Counted from the stretch's first letter, positions 45,694 through 55,035 are shown. The stretch is DNA of 64,000 nt from JANQQJ01 sp046290575 (GCA_046290575.1 JBKAGX010000002.1:310001-374000), one strand, 5' to 3'. The notes: generated from the letters alone by a model not told the origin. Made by a program: numbers and translations.

Positions 45694-46634
45694 GCCTGTT
45701 CGCGGGCCCTGTCGATGGCATCGAGCACGGCCGCGTCCGAGGCAATGTCGAATTTCCTGGCGAACATCCGATCGGACGCCAGAACACGGCCCAGATCATC
45801 CGACCCAAGGACGTCCGGGCTGGGACTCCCCGATGACCATTGCTGATACCAGAGATAGTCGCCAATCAGTTTCTCCTCATGCGGGCCGATCAAGTCGTCA
45901 CGGAACGGCGAGTTCATCAGGATGGATTGGTAGAACATCTCCTCGGAGTGAAACGACCACCGGAAGTAACGCGAAATTTCCGGATTTGAATCGATGGTCT
46001 GGAGGATGTACTCGACCGCGTCCCGGCTGAGTATCCACCACGCTGAGCCGCCATACATCGTCCATCCGGTCGGCGGCGTCCGTCCGGTTGACAGTATGTT
46101 CGCGATCTTGTTGGCGAGCCGTAGCCGCAGCGGCCATCGGCGGGTCAGTGACCCGTTCTTGTTGGCCGGCCAGGTGAGTGCCTTGAGGTCAACGAAATTG
46201 TAGTCTTTGACGCGGTCGAAGGTTTCGTCTTTCCAAAAGGGTGTCGGGCAGGCCGCATAGCTGACAAATTGCTTGCCTGCATTGTCATCCAGGAACCCAA
46301 GTATGCGTTCATTGGACAGGATGGGATAGTCCTGACCGCTCAACAGCGCGACGTAGTCAGGCATGGTGCCAGAAGTGCTGCTCATGACTTCCCGAAGGCA
46401 TTTCAGTGTTGCCTGTACCATGCTGAACCCACCCCAAGTGAGGTCGCTGCGCGCGGTGATGAATTGCATAGTCTCGGTCTGACTGGATGTCGCTATTGCT
46501 GCTTCGAACGGTCTCTGGTCGACCTTCAGATCGATGTGGGCGAACGTGTCTATTTGATCGTGATCGAGCGCCCGCACCAGTTGCGCCAGTTGGATGGGCG
46601 CTTTATGGGCGCGGATGAGAACGGCAAGCTTCAC
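45690..46634 (-). CDS. GT14 (core-2/I-branching) glycosyltransferase, second paralogue
   Basis: A protein of 314 residues from GTG 46634, which aligns with the downstream paralogue start (VKLAVLIRAHKAPIQL against MKLAFLILAHRNPQQV). Shared motifs are TWGGFSMVQATL, ALLSGQDYPILS and GSAWWILSRDAVEYI. The frame open to 46709 is not supported by the alignment. Tandem copies suggest duplication and two successive or alternative sugar additions. Confidence 0.85.
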   Translation of the reverse strand: MKLAVLIRAHKAPIQLAQLVRALDHDQIDTFAHIDLKVDQRPFEAAIATSSQTETMQFITARSDLTWGGFSMVQATLKCLREVMSSTSGTMPDYVALLSGQDYPILSNERILGFLDDNAGKQFVSYAACPTPFWKDETFDRVKDYNFVDLKALTWPANKNGSLTRRWPLRLRLANKIANILSTGRTPPTGWTMYGGSAWWILSRDAVEYILQTIDSNPEISRYFRWSFHSEEMFYQSILMNSPFRDDLIGPHEEKLIGDYLWYQQWSSGSPSPDVLGSDDLGRVLASDRMFARKFDIASDAAVLDAIDRAREQA

Positions 46635-46794
46635 TTGGTGTCGGTTTCCGTGATGCGGGTCGGCCCGCCTCTGATTATTGATATGTGCATTAATCCAAAG
46701 TTTCGGCAAGGCCTGATCCCGGCAACCTGCCCGTCGGCCTAAGGTCTTTGGCGGCGAGGTGTGCCACTGAGAGGGTCATAGATGATGCCAAGCC

Positions 46795-47739
46795 ATGTAT
46801 GGTTCATCAATGAACGAATCTGGACCAAAATCGGTTGTTCTCCTCATGACCCATGTTCTGAACAAACATGTTATGAGGCTGCATGCCGATCTCGTCCGTG
46901 ATGCCGAGGGCATTTGCGACGTGCGTATTCTTGCGGACAACACGCGGGGTGTCTTTGCTGGACTGCTGGATGACGAACGTGTCCATGTCTTCGACGTGGG
47001 GGACATTCACGCGCTCAACTACCCCGGCAAAGAAGATCTTTTGCTGGAAACCACGCGGGATCAGGCAGACCGCGATCATGCCTATTTCAACTTCATGCCC
47101 GGCAATGTGCACCTGCCGCCGATCGTTTTCTTCAAGAAAAACCCGCATTACGACCACTACTGGGTGGTGGAGTATGATGTCTGCTACACCGGATCATGGG
47201 GCGCGTTTTTTGGCCATTTTGCGGCGAGCGATGCGGACTTGCTGGGAACCACGCTGGTCCGGCGCACGGACTTCCCGGATTGGCATCAATGGGACGGGGT
47301 CGACATTCACGACGAATCCATAGCAGAGCGGGACTATGTGCGGGGGTTCTATCCGGTGTGCCGGTTTTCGCGGCGCGCGCTGGAGCAGCTCGACGGGGAC
47401 CTTCGACGCGGGGTAAAGGGCCATCAGGAGGCCTTGCTGGCAACGCTCTTGCTGGCGGCGGGGCAGAAGATCGAGGACATCGGCGACGATGGAGAATTCG
47501 TCTCTGCCACAAATCGCGGGCGCTTCTATCGTAACAACCCGGCGCGCGAGTGGCTGACGCCGGGGACGTTCACCTATCGACCTGTAAGGGAGCGCGCGGG
47601 CCGGGAACCGGACATGTTGTGGCATCCGGTCAAACCGTCACCCTTTCCAGTGAATTACATCCGGATGCTGAAGGCGGCCATCCGCGCCAACTTGCCCGTT
47701 CTGGCACGCTTTTACGACCGGGCGGTCAAGCGTCGCTAG
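46795..47739 (+). CDS. Unrecognised protein of the polysaccharide cluster, glycosyltransferase-like
   Basis: A protein of 314 residues. I cannot place it firmly. The segments HYWVVEYDVCYTGSWGAFF and FRNNP-like FYRNNPAREW resemble a GT-A-type fold of the DUF3405 kind, a weak match. No signal peptide or membrane span is evident. ATG 46810 is an alternative start. Its position divergent from the two GT14 genes, with glf close by, suggests a role in surface glycan synthesis. It shares a CTAG stop tetranucleotide with the next, convergent gene. Confidence 0.6.
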   Translation: MYGSSMNESGPKSVVLLMTHVLNKHVMRLHADLVRDAEGICDVRILADNTRGVFAGLLDDERVHVFDVGDIHALNYPGKEDLLLETTRDQADRDHAYFNFMPGNVHLPPIVFFKKNPHYDHYWVVEYDVCYTGSWGAFFGHFAASDADLLGTTLVRRTDFPDWHQWDGVDIHDESIAERDYVRGFYPVCRFSRRALEQLDGDLRRGVKGHQEALLATLLLAAGQKIEDIGDDGEFVSATNRGRFYRNNPAREWLTPGTFTYRPVRERAGREPDMLWHPVKPSPFPVNYIRMLKAAIRANLPVLARFYDRAVKRR

Positions 47740-48266
47740 GCGGGCTTGCGCATCTTGTTTCGGTGATAGAGCGGATCATCGGGCTTGCGGGCGCCGGGCA
47801 GCATGCCGCTATCCTTGAACCAGCTGTCGGTTGCCGGGTCATCGCGGACCCAGTCAACCAGTTCGGACCGGTAGGCGATCTTCCAGATGCCGTCGCGTTG
47901 TTCATAGCGGTCGATATACCGTCCGCAGACAAACAGATCGTGCTCTTGGCCATCCTCGTCCCTGATCCGATGGAAGGCCTGATAGTAGACTTCGCCAAAA
48001 GCTTCGCTACCCTCCACCTCGATTTGCACCTGGCCGATCATGTGATGGTTGGATAGGTGATTCTTCAGCGCACCCTGTGCAAACTCAACAAAGCCGTCTG
48101 GATCGCCCTCATAGATTCCGTAGGAGCACCAGGCGTCGTCCCAGAACACAGATCGGTGCGCGAGAGGGTCCAGCCGGTCCTGTCCGCGCATATAGGTGCA
48201 GACCAGTTGATAGATTTCATCACGCGCGGCGATTTCGTGGAGACGGTTGGCGTCAATCTCTGTCAT
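47736..48266 (-). CDS. NTF2/SnoaL-like protein, ring-dioxygenase beta-subunit type fold
   Basis: A protein of 176 residues. The opening AARDEIYQLVCTYMRGQDRL and later HDLFVCGRYIDRYEQRDGIW and KIAYRSELVDWVR are typical of the SnoaL_4 type that includes small hydrolases, isomerases and subunits of ring hydroxylases. No partner alpha subunit is nearby. Substrate unknown. No signal peptide. Confidence 0.8.
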   Translation of the reverse strand: MTEIDANRLHEIAARDEIYQLVCTYMRGQDRLDPLAHRSVFWDDAWCSYGIYEGDPDGFVEFAQGALKNHLSNHHMIGQVQIEVEGSEAFGEVYYQAFHRIRDEDGQEHDLFVCGRYIDRYEQRDGIWKIAYRSELVDWVRDDPATDSWFKDSGMLPGARKPDDPLYHRNKMRKPA

Positions 48267-48350
48267 GGATTCTCCCCTGTCTGATCCCGAGCATGCGTTG
48301 TAGCCTGTCCACCGTCAAATGCGCTTTTGGAACGCGGGGGAAAGGAAAAT

Positions 48351-48950
48351 ATGCCGGGAAAACGGGTTCTGGTGATCAACGGGCATCCGGGGCAGGGGCG
48401 CCTCTGCGACGGTCTGCTGAACGCCTATGTCGAAGGTGCGACTGCGGGGGGCGCAGACGTACGTGTCTTTCACCTGCGCGATGTGGATTTCGATCCGGTG
48501 CTGCATGAAGGTTACAAAAAGCGCCAGGAGTGGGAGCCGGGTCTGCAGGAGATCGCCGAGGCGCTGGAATGGTGCGAACATCTGACCTTCGTTTTTCCCA
48601 TGTGGTGGGGGCAAATGCCGGCGCTGCTGAAAGGCTTTGTTGACCGGGTGTTGCTCCCCGGCGTGGCGTTCAAATACCGGGAAAAGGGACCCTTCTGGGA
48701 CCGTCTGCTGGCGTCGCGCAGCGGTGATGCGCTGATTACCATGGACACGCCCCCCTGGTACCTCTGGTTCAAATACGGCAACCCGCTGCCCAAACTGATG
48801 CGGGGCCAGATCTTTGGGTTTGTCGGCATCAAACCGGTTCGTCTGTTCAAATTCGGGCCGACGCGGGATCAGAAAGAAACTGTGATCGCCAAATGGCTTA
48901 AAAAGGCCCGCGAAGCCGGAGAATCAGTCGTGAAAGTGACGGCCAAATGA
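48351..48950 (+). CDS. NAD(P)H-dependent oxidoreductase, NQO1/flavodoxin fold
   Basis: A protein of 199 residues. The flavodoxin-2 N-terminus is RVLVINGHPGQGRLCDGLL, and the later motif TFVFPMWWGQMPALLKGFVD is diagnostic of the quinone-reductase/KefF type. It reduces quinones or related electrophiles with FMN or FAD. I start at ATG 48351, with AAAGGAAAAT upstream. It overlaps the CoA-transferase gene by four bases. Confidence 0.88.
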   Translation: MPGKRVLVINGHPGQGRLCDGLLNAYVEGATAGGADVRVFHLRDVDFDPVLHEGYKKRQEWEPGLQEIAEALEWCEHLTFVFPMWWGQMPALLKGFVDRVLLPGVAFKYREKGPFWDRLLASRSGDALITMDTPPWYLWFKYGNPLPKLMRGQIFGFVGIKPVRLFKFGPTRDQKETVIAKWLKKAREAGESVVKVTAK

Positions 48951-50146
48951 CCAGTTCCATGAATGGGCCTCTGGACGGGTACAAAATTCTCGACGTCACC
49001 AGCATGATCTCGGGACCCTTCGCCACCATGTTGCTGGGCGATCAGGGCGCCGATGTCATCAAGATCGAACCACCCGGGATCGGCGATTACGTCCGCGCCG
49101 GCGGTAACCGGTCCGGTGGACTGCATGCCACCTTTTTGAACAACAACCGCAACAAGCGCTCGATCACCATCGACCTGAAACAGGATGCGGGCGTCGACGT
49201 GCTCAAACGCATGGCGTGCGACGCCGACGTGTTTGTGCAGAATTTCCGGCCCGGCGTGGTCGACCGCCTTGGCGTTGGGTATGACGCGCTGAAAGCCGAG
49301 AATCCGAATCTCGTCTATGTCTCGATCTCGGGGTTTGGCGAGAAGGGGCCCTATTCGCATAAGCCGGTCTATGACCCGATTATTCAGGCGCTGTCGGGTC
49401 TGGCGTCCATTCAGGGCGGTTCGGACAAGGCACGGCCCCGGCTGGTCCGCACGATTCTGCCGGACAAACTGACGGCGATGACCGCGTTTCAGGCCATCAC
49501 CGCCGCCCTGCTGGCCCGCGAACGCACGGGGCAGGGCCAGCATGTCAGGCTCTCCATGATGGATGCGGTCACGCAGTTCCTGTGGTCATCTGATATGGGC
49601 GGGCAGACATTTGTCGGCAAAGAAGTGTCCGAACAGCGCGCCGCCAGTTTCATCGACCTGATCTATGAAACGGCAGATGGTTACATGAGCGTCGCCGTGA
49701 TGAGCAACGCCCAGTGGCACGCGCTCTGCCATGCGGTGGGGCATCCTGAATGGCTGGAGGACGATCGGTTCAAAACGCCGGCGCTGCGCGACCTCAACAT
49801 CAACGACCGGCTGGAACTGATCCAGAGCGTGTTGACCGGCAAGACCACCCAGGAATGGTTTGATATCCTCGACGAGGCAGGCGTGCCCTGCGCACCTGTG
49901 TTGACGCGTAGCGAGGTGCTCGATCACCCACAGGTGACTGCCAATGACACGCTGGTTGAATACGATCACCCGCATGCAGGCCGGATCCGACAGGCGCGCC
50001 ATGCGGCCCGGTTTGAGGGCACGCCTGCGGATGCGCTGGGCGCGGCGCCGAAACTCGCCGAACACACTGATGAAGTGCTGGGTGATTATGGGTTTGATGC
50101 AGAAGAGATTGCCGCACTGCGCGGTCGCGCGGTTGTCGGGGGGTAA
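48947..50146 (+). CDS. CaiB/BaiF family CoA-transferase
   Basis: A family III CoA-transferase of 399 residues. Characteristic stretches are LDVTSMISGPFATMLLGDQG, RNKRSITIDLKQDAG and the segment around the catalytic aspartate, YDPIIQALSGLASIQGG. Family III enzymes move CoA between acids such as succinate, formate or acyl substrates, by a ternary complex. The acid pair is unknown. It is coupled to the upstream quinone-reductase-like gene and followed by a repeat and a VOC gene. Confidence 0.93.
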   Translation: MTSSMNGPLDGYKILDVTSMISGPFATMLLGDQGADVIKIEPPGIGDYVRAGGNRSGGLHATFLNNNRNKRSITIDLKQDAGVDVLKRMACDADVFVQNFRPGVVDRLGVGYDALKAENPNLVYVSISGFGEKGPYSHKPVYDPIIQALSGLASIQGGSDKARPRLVRTILPDKLTAMTAFQAITAALLARERTGQGQHVRLSMMDAVTQFLWSSDMGGQTFVGKEVSEQRAASFIDLIYETADGYMSVAVMSNAQWHALCHAVGHPEWLEDDRFKTPALRDLNINDRLELIQSVLTGKTTQEWFDILDEAGVPCAPVLTRSEVLDHPQVTANDTLVEYDHPHAGRIRQARHAARFEGTPADALGAAPKLAEHTDEVLGDYGFDAEEIAALRGRAVVGG

Positions 50147-50158
50147 TCTTTTCGTATG

Positions 50159-50251
50159 GTCATCGCGAGCGCAGCGAAGCGGTCCACCTTTTGATGCAGC
50201 TGCGTCGATGGATGGATTGCCGCGCCTCCCATTCGGACGGCTCGCAATGAC
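50159..50251. repeat. Intergenic palindromic element
   Basis: Imperfect inverted arms GTCATCGCGAGC (50159-50170) and GCTCGCAATGAC (50240-50251) differ at one position. The sequence pattern GCGAGCGCAGCGAAGC and TGGATTGCCGCG is a familiar dispersed element type between genes in proteobacterial genomes. It occupies most of the CaiB-VOC spacer. Confidence 0.7.
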
Positions 50252-50303
50252 GGCGTCAGCTGTTGTATGGTTCCGACCAACCAAAAAAAACAGGAGACGC
50301 AGA

Positions 50304-50882
50304 ATGAGCACAGTATTCGGACCGGTGGTACAGCAGGGCTATGTGGTGCCCGATATCGACAAGGCCATTGAACATTGGGCGGCGCGCGGCGTCGGCCCGT
50401 TCTTCGTCGAACACCTGAAGGATTTCGACGGGGTGGTGGACGGTGAGGCCAAGAAGCTCGAACTGAAGGCGGGTTTTGCCTATTCCGGCGACCAGCAGAT
50501 CGAAATCATCCAGCCTTGTGGCGACGAGGCCTGCATCTATGAGGAATATCTCAGGACCAATCCGCAGGGTGGCCTGCAGCACCTGGCGGTCTGGGTCGAC
50601 AATATCGAAGACAAGCTGGCCGAGCTGAAAGAAAAGGGCATGAACTATACGGTGCGCCAGCGTTACGGCGACGGTCACGCCTATATCGATTCAGACGATC
50701 AGCCCGGCGTGATGATCCAGCTGATGGCCCGTGGCGAGGCGATTGAGGCGATGTTCGATATCGTCAAGGCCGGCGCCGAAGACTGGGACGGCAAGACCGA
50801 CCCGGCCCGCAGCATCGACTGGTCGACAGGCCAGGCGGTTATCGTGCCCTATAAGTCGATTGAGGCGCACAGCTTTGCCTAG
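50304..50882 (+). CDS. VOC-superfamily protein
   Basis: A protein of 192 residues from ATG 50304, with CAGGAGAC upstream; the longer frame covers the repeat and is rejected. The first module begins QQGYVVPDIDKAIEHWAARG and the second includes GLQHLAVWVDNIEDKL. Its tail contains DWDGKTDPARSI, a pattern seen also in the VOC protein at 59056. Such proteins are probably lyases, isomerases or dioxygenases in acyl or aromatic catabolism; the substrate is unknown. Confidence 0.85.
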   Translation: MSTVFGPVVQQGYVVPDIDKAIEHWAARGVGPFFVEHLKDFDGVVDGEAKKLELKAGFAYSGDQQIEIIQPCGDEACIYEEYLRTNPQGGLQHLAVWVDNIEDKLAELKEKGMNYTVRQRYGDGHAYIDSDDQPGVMIQLMARGEAIEAMFDIVKAGAEDWDGKTDPARSIDWSTGQAVIVPYKSIEAHSFA

Positions 50883-50993
50883 GCCAAAAGCTAGGTAGTC
50901 TCTCAAGCACGATCCAAAAATTGACCGCCGTCAAGGCGGCGTGACCCGTGGCCTGCGATAGTACCCTTCGACGGGGGTATCGTAGGCGCGGTC

Positions 50994-51473
50994 ATGAAAA
51001 CGCTCATCATCTTCTATTCAAGAACGGGGACCACCGGCAAGGTCGCGTCAGCACTCGCTGGGCGGCTGGATGCCGACCTGGTGGAGATCCGGTGCGACCG
51101 GTTTCGGCCAGGCCCCATTCGTTATCTGTCCGCGGGGTATCACAGTGTCAAAGGTAACTTACCCGAAATCGAGGTGCCGGAGATCAAGGGCGGGTACGAC
51201 TTGGTCCTGATTGGCACGCCGATCTGGACCAGCTACCCGTCATTGCCGGTCCGCGCATTTCTCGCAAATCAACCGGTGTTGCCTGATCGTCTCGGGTTGT
51301 TCGTGACCTATGGCGGTCAGTCCGATCCGGAGATCGCCTTTAACGGGATGGCGGATGCGCTGGGCCACTCCGTTGAGGGGACTCTGGCCCTCAAAGCCGA
51401 CCAGGTAGAGGGGCCTGGGTATGATGAGGCTTTGGATGGTTTTGTTGAGATGCTGACAAAGTCAGAACAGTAA
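50994..51473 (+). CDS. Flavodoxin-family protein
   Basis: A protein of 159 residues. The FMN phosphate-binding loop is SRTGTTGKVA near the N-terminus (MKTLIIFYSRTGTT), and the later GTPIWTSYPSLPVRAFL matches flavodoxins/WrbA-like electron carriers. Cytoplasmic. It is followed at once by a bidirectional terminator. Confidence 0.88.
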   Translation: MKTLIIFYSRTGTTGKVASALAGRLDADLVEIRCDRFRPGPIRYLSAGYHSVKGNLPEIEVPEIKGGYDLVLIGTPIWTSYPSLPVRAFLANQPVLPDRLGLFVTYGGQSDPEIAFNGMADALGHSVEGTLALKADQVEGPGYDEALDGFVEMLTKSEQ

Positions 51474-51475
51474 AA

Positions 51476-51516
51476 AAAGCCGCCCACCTTTCGACATGCT
51501 CAGGGTGAGCGGCTTT
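51476..51516. terminator. Bidirectional terminator hairpin between flavodoxin and LLM genes
   Basis: AAAGCCGCCCACC (51476-51488) and GGTGAGCGGCTTT (51504-51516) form a 13-bp stem with one mismatch and a 15-base loop. An A-run precedes and a T-rich run follows (TTTCTTT), so it can stop transcription in both directions. The loop carries TTTCGACATGCTCAGG, a familiar dispersed-repeat core. Confidence 0.8.
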
Positions 51517-51536
51517 CTTTGTGGACCTAGAATAAC

Positions 51537-52580
51537 TTAGCTCAGCATTGCTTCGGCGATGGCTTTCAGGGCCTCGGGCTGGCGGCAGCCCAGAAGCATG
51601 GAGCCGACATGCTTCTTCTTGCCGGCTTCCTTCCAGGCTTCCAGATCGCCGACGATCTTGTCCTTTGAGCCGATCAGCGCGACGCTGTCGATCAGCTCGG
51701 CCGGGATGGCGGCCGCGGCTTCTTCTTTCTTGCCGTCCAGGAACAGGTCCTGAATCTTGATCGCCGCATCCTCGTAGCCCAGGCGCTTGACGTAGTCGTT
51801 GTAGAAGTTCTTCGACCGCGCGCCCATGCCGCCAATGTAAAGCGCCATGCCGGGGCGCACCATGTCGCGGCACTTGTCGATGTCGTCGCCCATGGCGACG
51901 GTCACGAAGGGGGCCACATCAAAATTGTCGAGGCTCTTGCTGTTGCCGGCTTTGGCGAAGCCTTCATTCAGGTTCTTTTCCAGCACGTCGTACCGGCTCG
52001 GGTTCATCCAGATCGGAAACACCCCGTCGGCCACTTCAGCCGAGGTGCGCAGGCCACCCGGCGTGATCGCGGCGGTATAGATCGGCATGGACGGGTCGCC
52101 GTGCAGAATGCTCTTCAGCGGCTTGCCCAGCCCGGTGGTGCCGTCGCCGGTGTTGGGAACCTGATATTCCTCGCCCTGGTAATTCAAGCGATCCTTGCGC
52201 TCGAGAATCAGGCGGATGATCTCGATATATTCTTTGATCTTGGTCATCGGCTTGCCATAGGGCACGCCGTGCCAGCCTTCGGCAACCTGCGGGCCCGACG
52301 GGCCAAGCCCCAGAATGAACCGGTTGTCGGACAGCGCGTTGAGCGTCATTGCGGTCATTGCCGTCATGGCAGGTGTCCGCGCCGGGATCTGCATGATCGC
52401 CGTGCCGACTTTCAGTTTCGTGGTGTTGGCCAGAACCCAGGCGGCGGGCGTCACGGCGTCGGAGCCATAGGCTTCCGCCGTCCAGGCCGAATCGAAGCCC
52501 ATCGCTTCAACTTCCTTGGCCGTATCGATGGCCAGGTCCATGGTGCCGCCCGAATAGCCGAGCAAAAGTCCGAGTTTCAT
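51537..52580 (-). CDS. LLM-class (F420/FMN) oxidoreductase
   Basis: A protein of 347 residues from MKLGLLLGYSGGTMDLAID; the frame extending to 52691 lies in the divergent spacer and is rejected. Typical segments are EAMGFDSAWTAEAYGSDAVT, LSDNRFILGLGPSGPQV and EVADGVFPIWMNPS. The family pattern is close to F420-dependent types, but the cofactor is not proven. Substrate unknown. It is divergent from the alanine racemase. Confidence 0.88.
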   Translation of the reverse strand: MKLGLLLGYSGGTMDLAIDTAKEVEAMGFDSAWTAEAYGSDAVTPAAWVLANTTKLKVGTAIMQIPARTPAMTAMTAMTLNALSDNRFILGLGPSGPQVAEGWHGVPYGKPMTKIKEYIEIIRLILERKDRLNYQGEEYQVPNTGDGTTGLGKPLKSILHGDPSMPIYTAAITPGGLRTSAEVADGVFPIWMNPSRYDVLEKNLNEGFAKAGNSKSLDNFDVAPFVTVAMGDDIDKCRDMVRPGMALYIGGMGARSKNFYNDYVKRLGYEDAAIKIQDLFLDGKKEEAAAAIPAELIDSVALIGSKDKIVGDLEAWKEAGKKKHVGSMLLGCRQPEALKAIAEAMLS

Positions 52581-52741
52581 TGAGTGTCTCCCTGACGTTG
52601 ACCCTTGTCCATCTGCGCCTGTTGGGCCGTGTAATGGGCAACGGTTTACGGTGTATGCCTCGCACATTACGCAAAAAGCCCGCAGGGGCAATCGCGGAAT
52701 CGAGGTGCGCGCCGAAAACGCCTTGCGTGGAAGCCCTGCTT

Positions 52742-53854
52742 ATGGTGCAAACAAATCCCATGCCGCCACGACCTACCGAAACTTCGCTTGCCGTTTCACC
52801 TCCAGGAATTCTGGAGGTCGATCTGGGCGCGCTGGTTGCCAATTATCAAGACATGGCGCGGCGGGCGCCGGGCAGCTCTGTCGGCGCGGCGGTCAAGGCG
52901 AATGCCTATGGCCTGGGGGTTGGGCCCGTTGTCCGGGCGCTGTCCGACGCCGGATGCAAACGGTTCTTCGTCGCCACCCTGCAGGAGGGGATCGAACTTC
53001 GGGCACTGCTCCGTTCCGCTGAAGTCTGCATTCTCAACGGTCTTTTACCGGGCGATGAACCCGCGATGTTGCAGCATCGCCTGATCCCTGTCCTGAACGA
53101 TATTGAACAGGTAGAGCGCTGGCGGTCCGGCGGGCAGGGTGCGCCCTGTATCGTCCATGTCGATACGGGGATGAACCGGCTGGGTATTGCACCGGAAGAA
53201 GCGGGCGCATTGGCGTCAAGCCTGCAAGGCCTCAACCTGATCGAACTGATGAGCCACCTCGCCTGTGCCGGTCAGCAGGGGCACCCGCAGAACGCTGCGC
53301 AACTGGCGCTGTTCAATGAGATCACGCCGCTCTATCCGTTTACGCCCAAGAGTCTGGCGAATTCAGCCGGCGTGTTGCTTGGTCCCGATTACCACTTCGA
53401 TGCAGTGCGTGTGGGGATCGCGCTTTATGGCGGCAATCCGGCGCATGGGATCGCAAACCCGTTTCGGGCGGTGGTGACGCTCAAGGCGCAGGTGCTGCAG
53501 CAACGCTGGATCACCCCGCCCGCGACCGTCGGATATGAAGCGCTTTATACCGTCGACAGGCGGATGCGACTGGCCACGGTCGCCGCGGGCTATGCCGATG
53601 GCTTGCCAACCACGCTGACCAATAAAGGCCATGGCTTCGTCGACGGGCACGCGGTCCCGATCGTGGGCCGGATTTCAATGGATCTGATCACACTGGATGT
53701 TACCGCTGCGCCGGAAGAGGCGACCGCGCCGGGCGCCTATATCGAGATCATTGGCCCTAATGCCCGTCTCGATGATCTGGCCGATGCCGGCGGGCTGATT
53801 TCCTACGAGCTGTTGACGGGGTTGGGCCCTCGTTTCGAGCGGCGGTATTTATAG
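52742..53854 (+). CDS. alr: Alanine racemase
   Basis: A PLP enzyme of 370 residues from ATG 52742, supplying D-alanine for peptidoglycan. The PLP lysine is Lys52 in VGAAVKANAYGLG, and the second half has VGYEALYTVDRRMRLATVA with the catalytic tyrosine, then VPIVGRISMDLITLDVT. A longer frame from 52580 is not supported. GGAAG lies about nine bases before the chosen ATG. The gene ends at a repeat shared with the convergent DUF481 gene. Confidence 0.93.
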   Translation: MVQTNPMPPRPTETSLAVSPPGILEVDLGALVANYQDMARRAPGSSVGAAVKANAYGLGVGPVVRALSDAGCKRFFVATLQEGIELRALLRSAEVCILNGLLPGDEPAMLQHRLIPVLNDIEQVERWRSGGQGAPCIVHVDTGMNRLGIAPEEAGALASSLQGLNLIELMSHLACAGQQGHPQNAAQLALFNEITPLYPFTPKSLANSAGVLLGPDYHFDAVRVGIALYGGNPAHGIANPFRAVVTLKAQVLQQRWITPPATVGYEALYTVDRRMRLATVAAGYADGLPTTLTNKGHGFVDGHAVPIVGRISMDLITLDVTAAPEEATAPGAYIEIIGPNARLDDLADAGGLISYELLTGLGPRFERRYL

Positions 53855-53882
53855 GGTTATCAGCCTTTTTCGTAGTTCAAAG

Positions 53883-53951
53883 CCGTTCGGCCTGAGGAGC
53901 TCGGAGCTATGCTTCGAGACACTCGCTTTGCTCGTTCCTCAGGGCGAACGG
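53883..53951. repeat. Intergenic inverted repeat at a convergent junction
   Basis: Arms CCGTTCGGCCTGAGGAGC (53883-53900) and GTTCCTCAGGGCGAACGG (53934-53951) pair over 18 bases with two mismatches. The element separates alr and the convergent DUF481 gene and may end both transcripts. It is of the dispersed CTTCGAGAC / CCTCAGG type. Confidence 0.75.
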
Positions 53952-53992
53952 GCTCTTTGGGTCTGTGGTCTAAATTGGATTTCAGAAGCTTT

Positions 53993-54964
53993 CTAAAACC
54001 CGTAAATCACCGTCGCCTTGGTTTCCGTATTGGTTTTTGACGCCCCTGCCGGCACGTCCGATTCCCATTCGACATTGAACGACAGTTTGCCCGAGATGCT
54101 GTCGGTGATCTTGGTCTGCACCGCGATGGTGTTTTCCAGGGATTCGCCGCCTTCGGTAACGAGAACCGTGGTCTCGTTGTTCAGGCTGAAGGTTTCCGAA
54201 ATATCCCAGTTGAAAATGGCGTTGGCGCGGCCGCCGAATTGGGACTCGGTCATGCCGGTTGCCGTCAACTTCATCTGTTCATAGATGACGCCGCCCTCAA
54301 CATCGAAGAAGTACGAGTCGCCCTCAAAAAGACGGTAGCCGACGCCCAGGGCCTCTTGCAGTTCCCAGTCGAAGCCGCTGAATCGGTCATCGTCATACTC
54401 GATCCGTCCAAAGGCGTAGAGCCGCTCGCTGAATTTGTAGTCCAGCTGGTAATAGGCCGCGAGCGCCTGTTTGGTGGTCGCGCCGGATGTGCGGGTGAAG
54501 TCAAAGCCGACCCCCAGCTTGTGACGCCATTTCTGCCGCTCGTTCAGCAGAGCGAAGGCCGCAGTCACGGCTTTCTCGTCCGTGTCGCCCGTTGTCAGCG
54601 TAGCGCCGAGTTCGACGGACCCGGACCAGCCGGAGAATGAAAAGAATCCTGAAGGCACGGGCGGTTCGGCAGGTGGTTCTTCTGCAGGTGGCGGCGGTGG
54701 TGGCGGCGTCTCGCTGGCCACGACGGCGTTGCCGGTCGGCGACAGGGAAGAGGCAACAGCGTTCAGATCGTCACTACGATCCGGATAGGCATCGCGGGCA
54801 AGCGTCAGCGCGGTCTCCAGATAGCGCGTTGTGCCTTCTGCTGCGTCGCGCGCGGCGGCGCTTTCCAGCATGGCGCGCACGCCTTCCGGCAGTGGCGCGG
54901 ATTGCGCCCAGGCGTGGGGCGCAAGGCCCAGAATAAGAACAATAGTGATGGCGAAGCGCGGCAT
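53993..54964 (-). CDS. DUF481 outer-membrane-like protein
   Basis: A protein of 323 residues with a Sec signal (MPRFAITIVLILGLAPHAWA-Q). Residues up to about 85 form a helical region, then a proline/glutamate-rich linker (ETPPPPPPPAEEPPAEPPVP), then alternating beta strands ending in aromatic VIYGF. The DUF481 family is predicted to form small outer-membrane beta-barrels of unknown role; the family is salt-stress induced in some bacteria. The gene stands alone. Confidence 0.85.
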   Translation of the reverse strand: MPRFAITIVLILGLAPHAWAQSAPLPEGVRAMLESAAARDAAEGTTRYLETALTLARDAYPDRSDDLNAVASSLSPTGNAVVASETPPPPPPPAEEPPAEPPVPSGFFSFSGWSGSVELGATLTTGDTDEKAVTAAFALLNERQKWRHKLGVGFDFTRTSGATTKQALAAYYQLDYKFSERLYAFGRIEYDDDRFSGFDWELQEALGVGYRLFEGDSYFFDVEGGVIYEQMKLTATGMTESQFGGRANAIFNWDISETFSLNNETTVLVTEGGESLENTIAVQTKITDSISGKLSFNVEWESDVPAGASKTNTETKATVIYGF

Positions 54965-55035
54965 GACGCACCTGTCAGATCGTTGAAAGGGTGGAGTGTC
55001 AGACGATGTATGTACGGGGCCTCCCCCGCGCCGGT

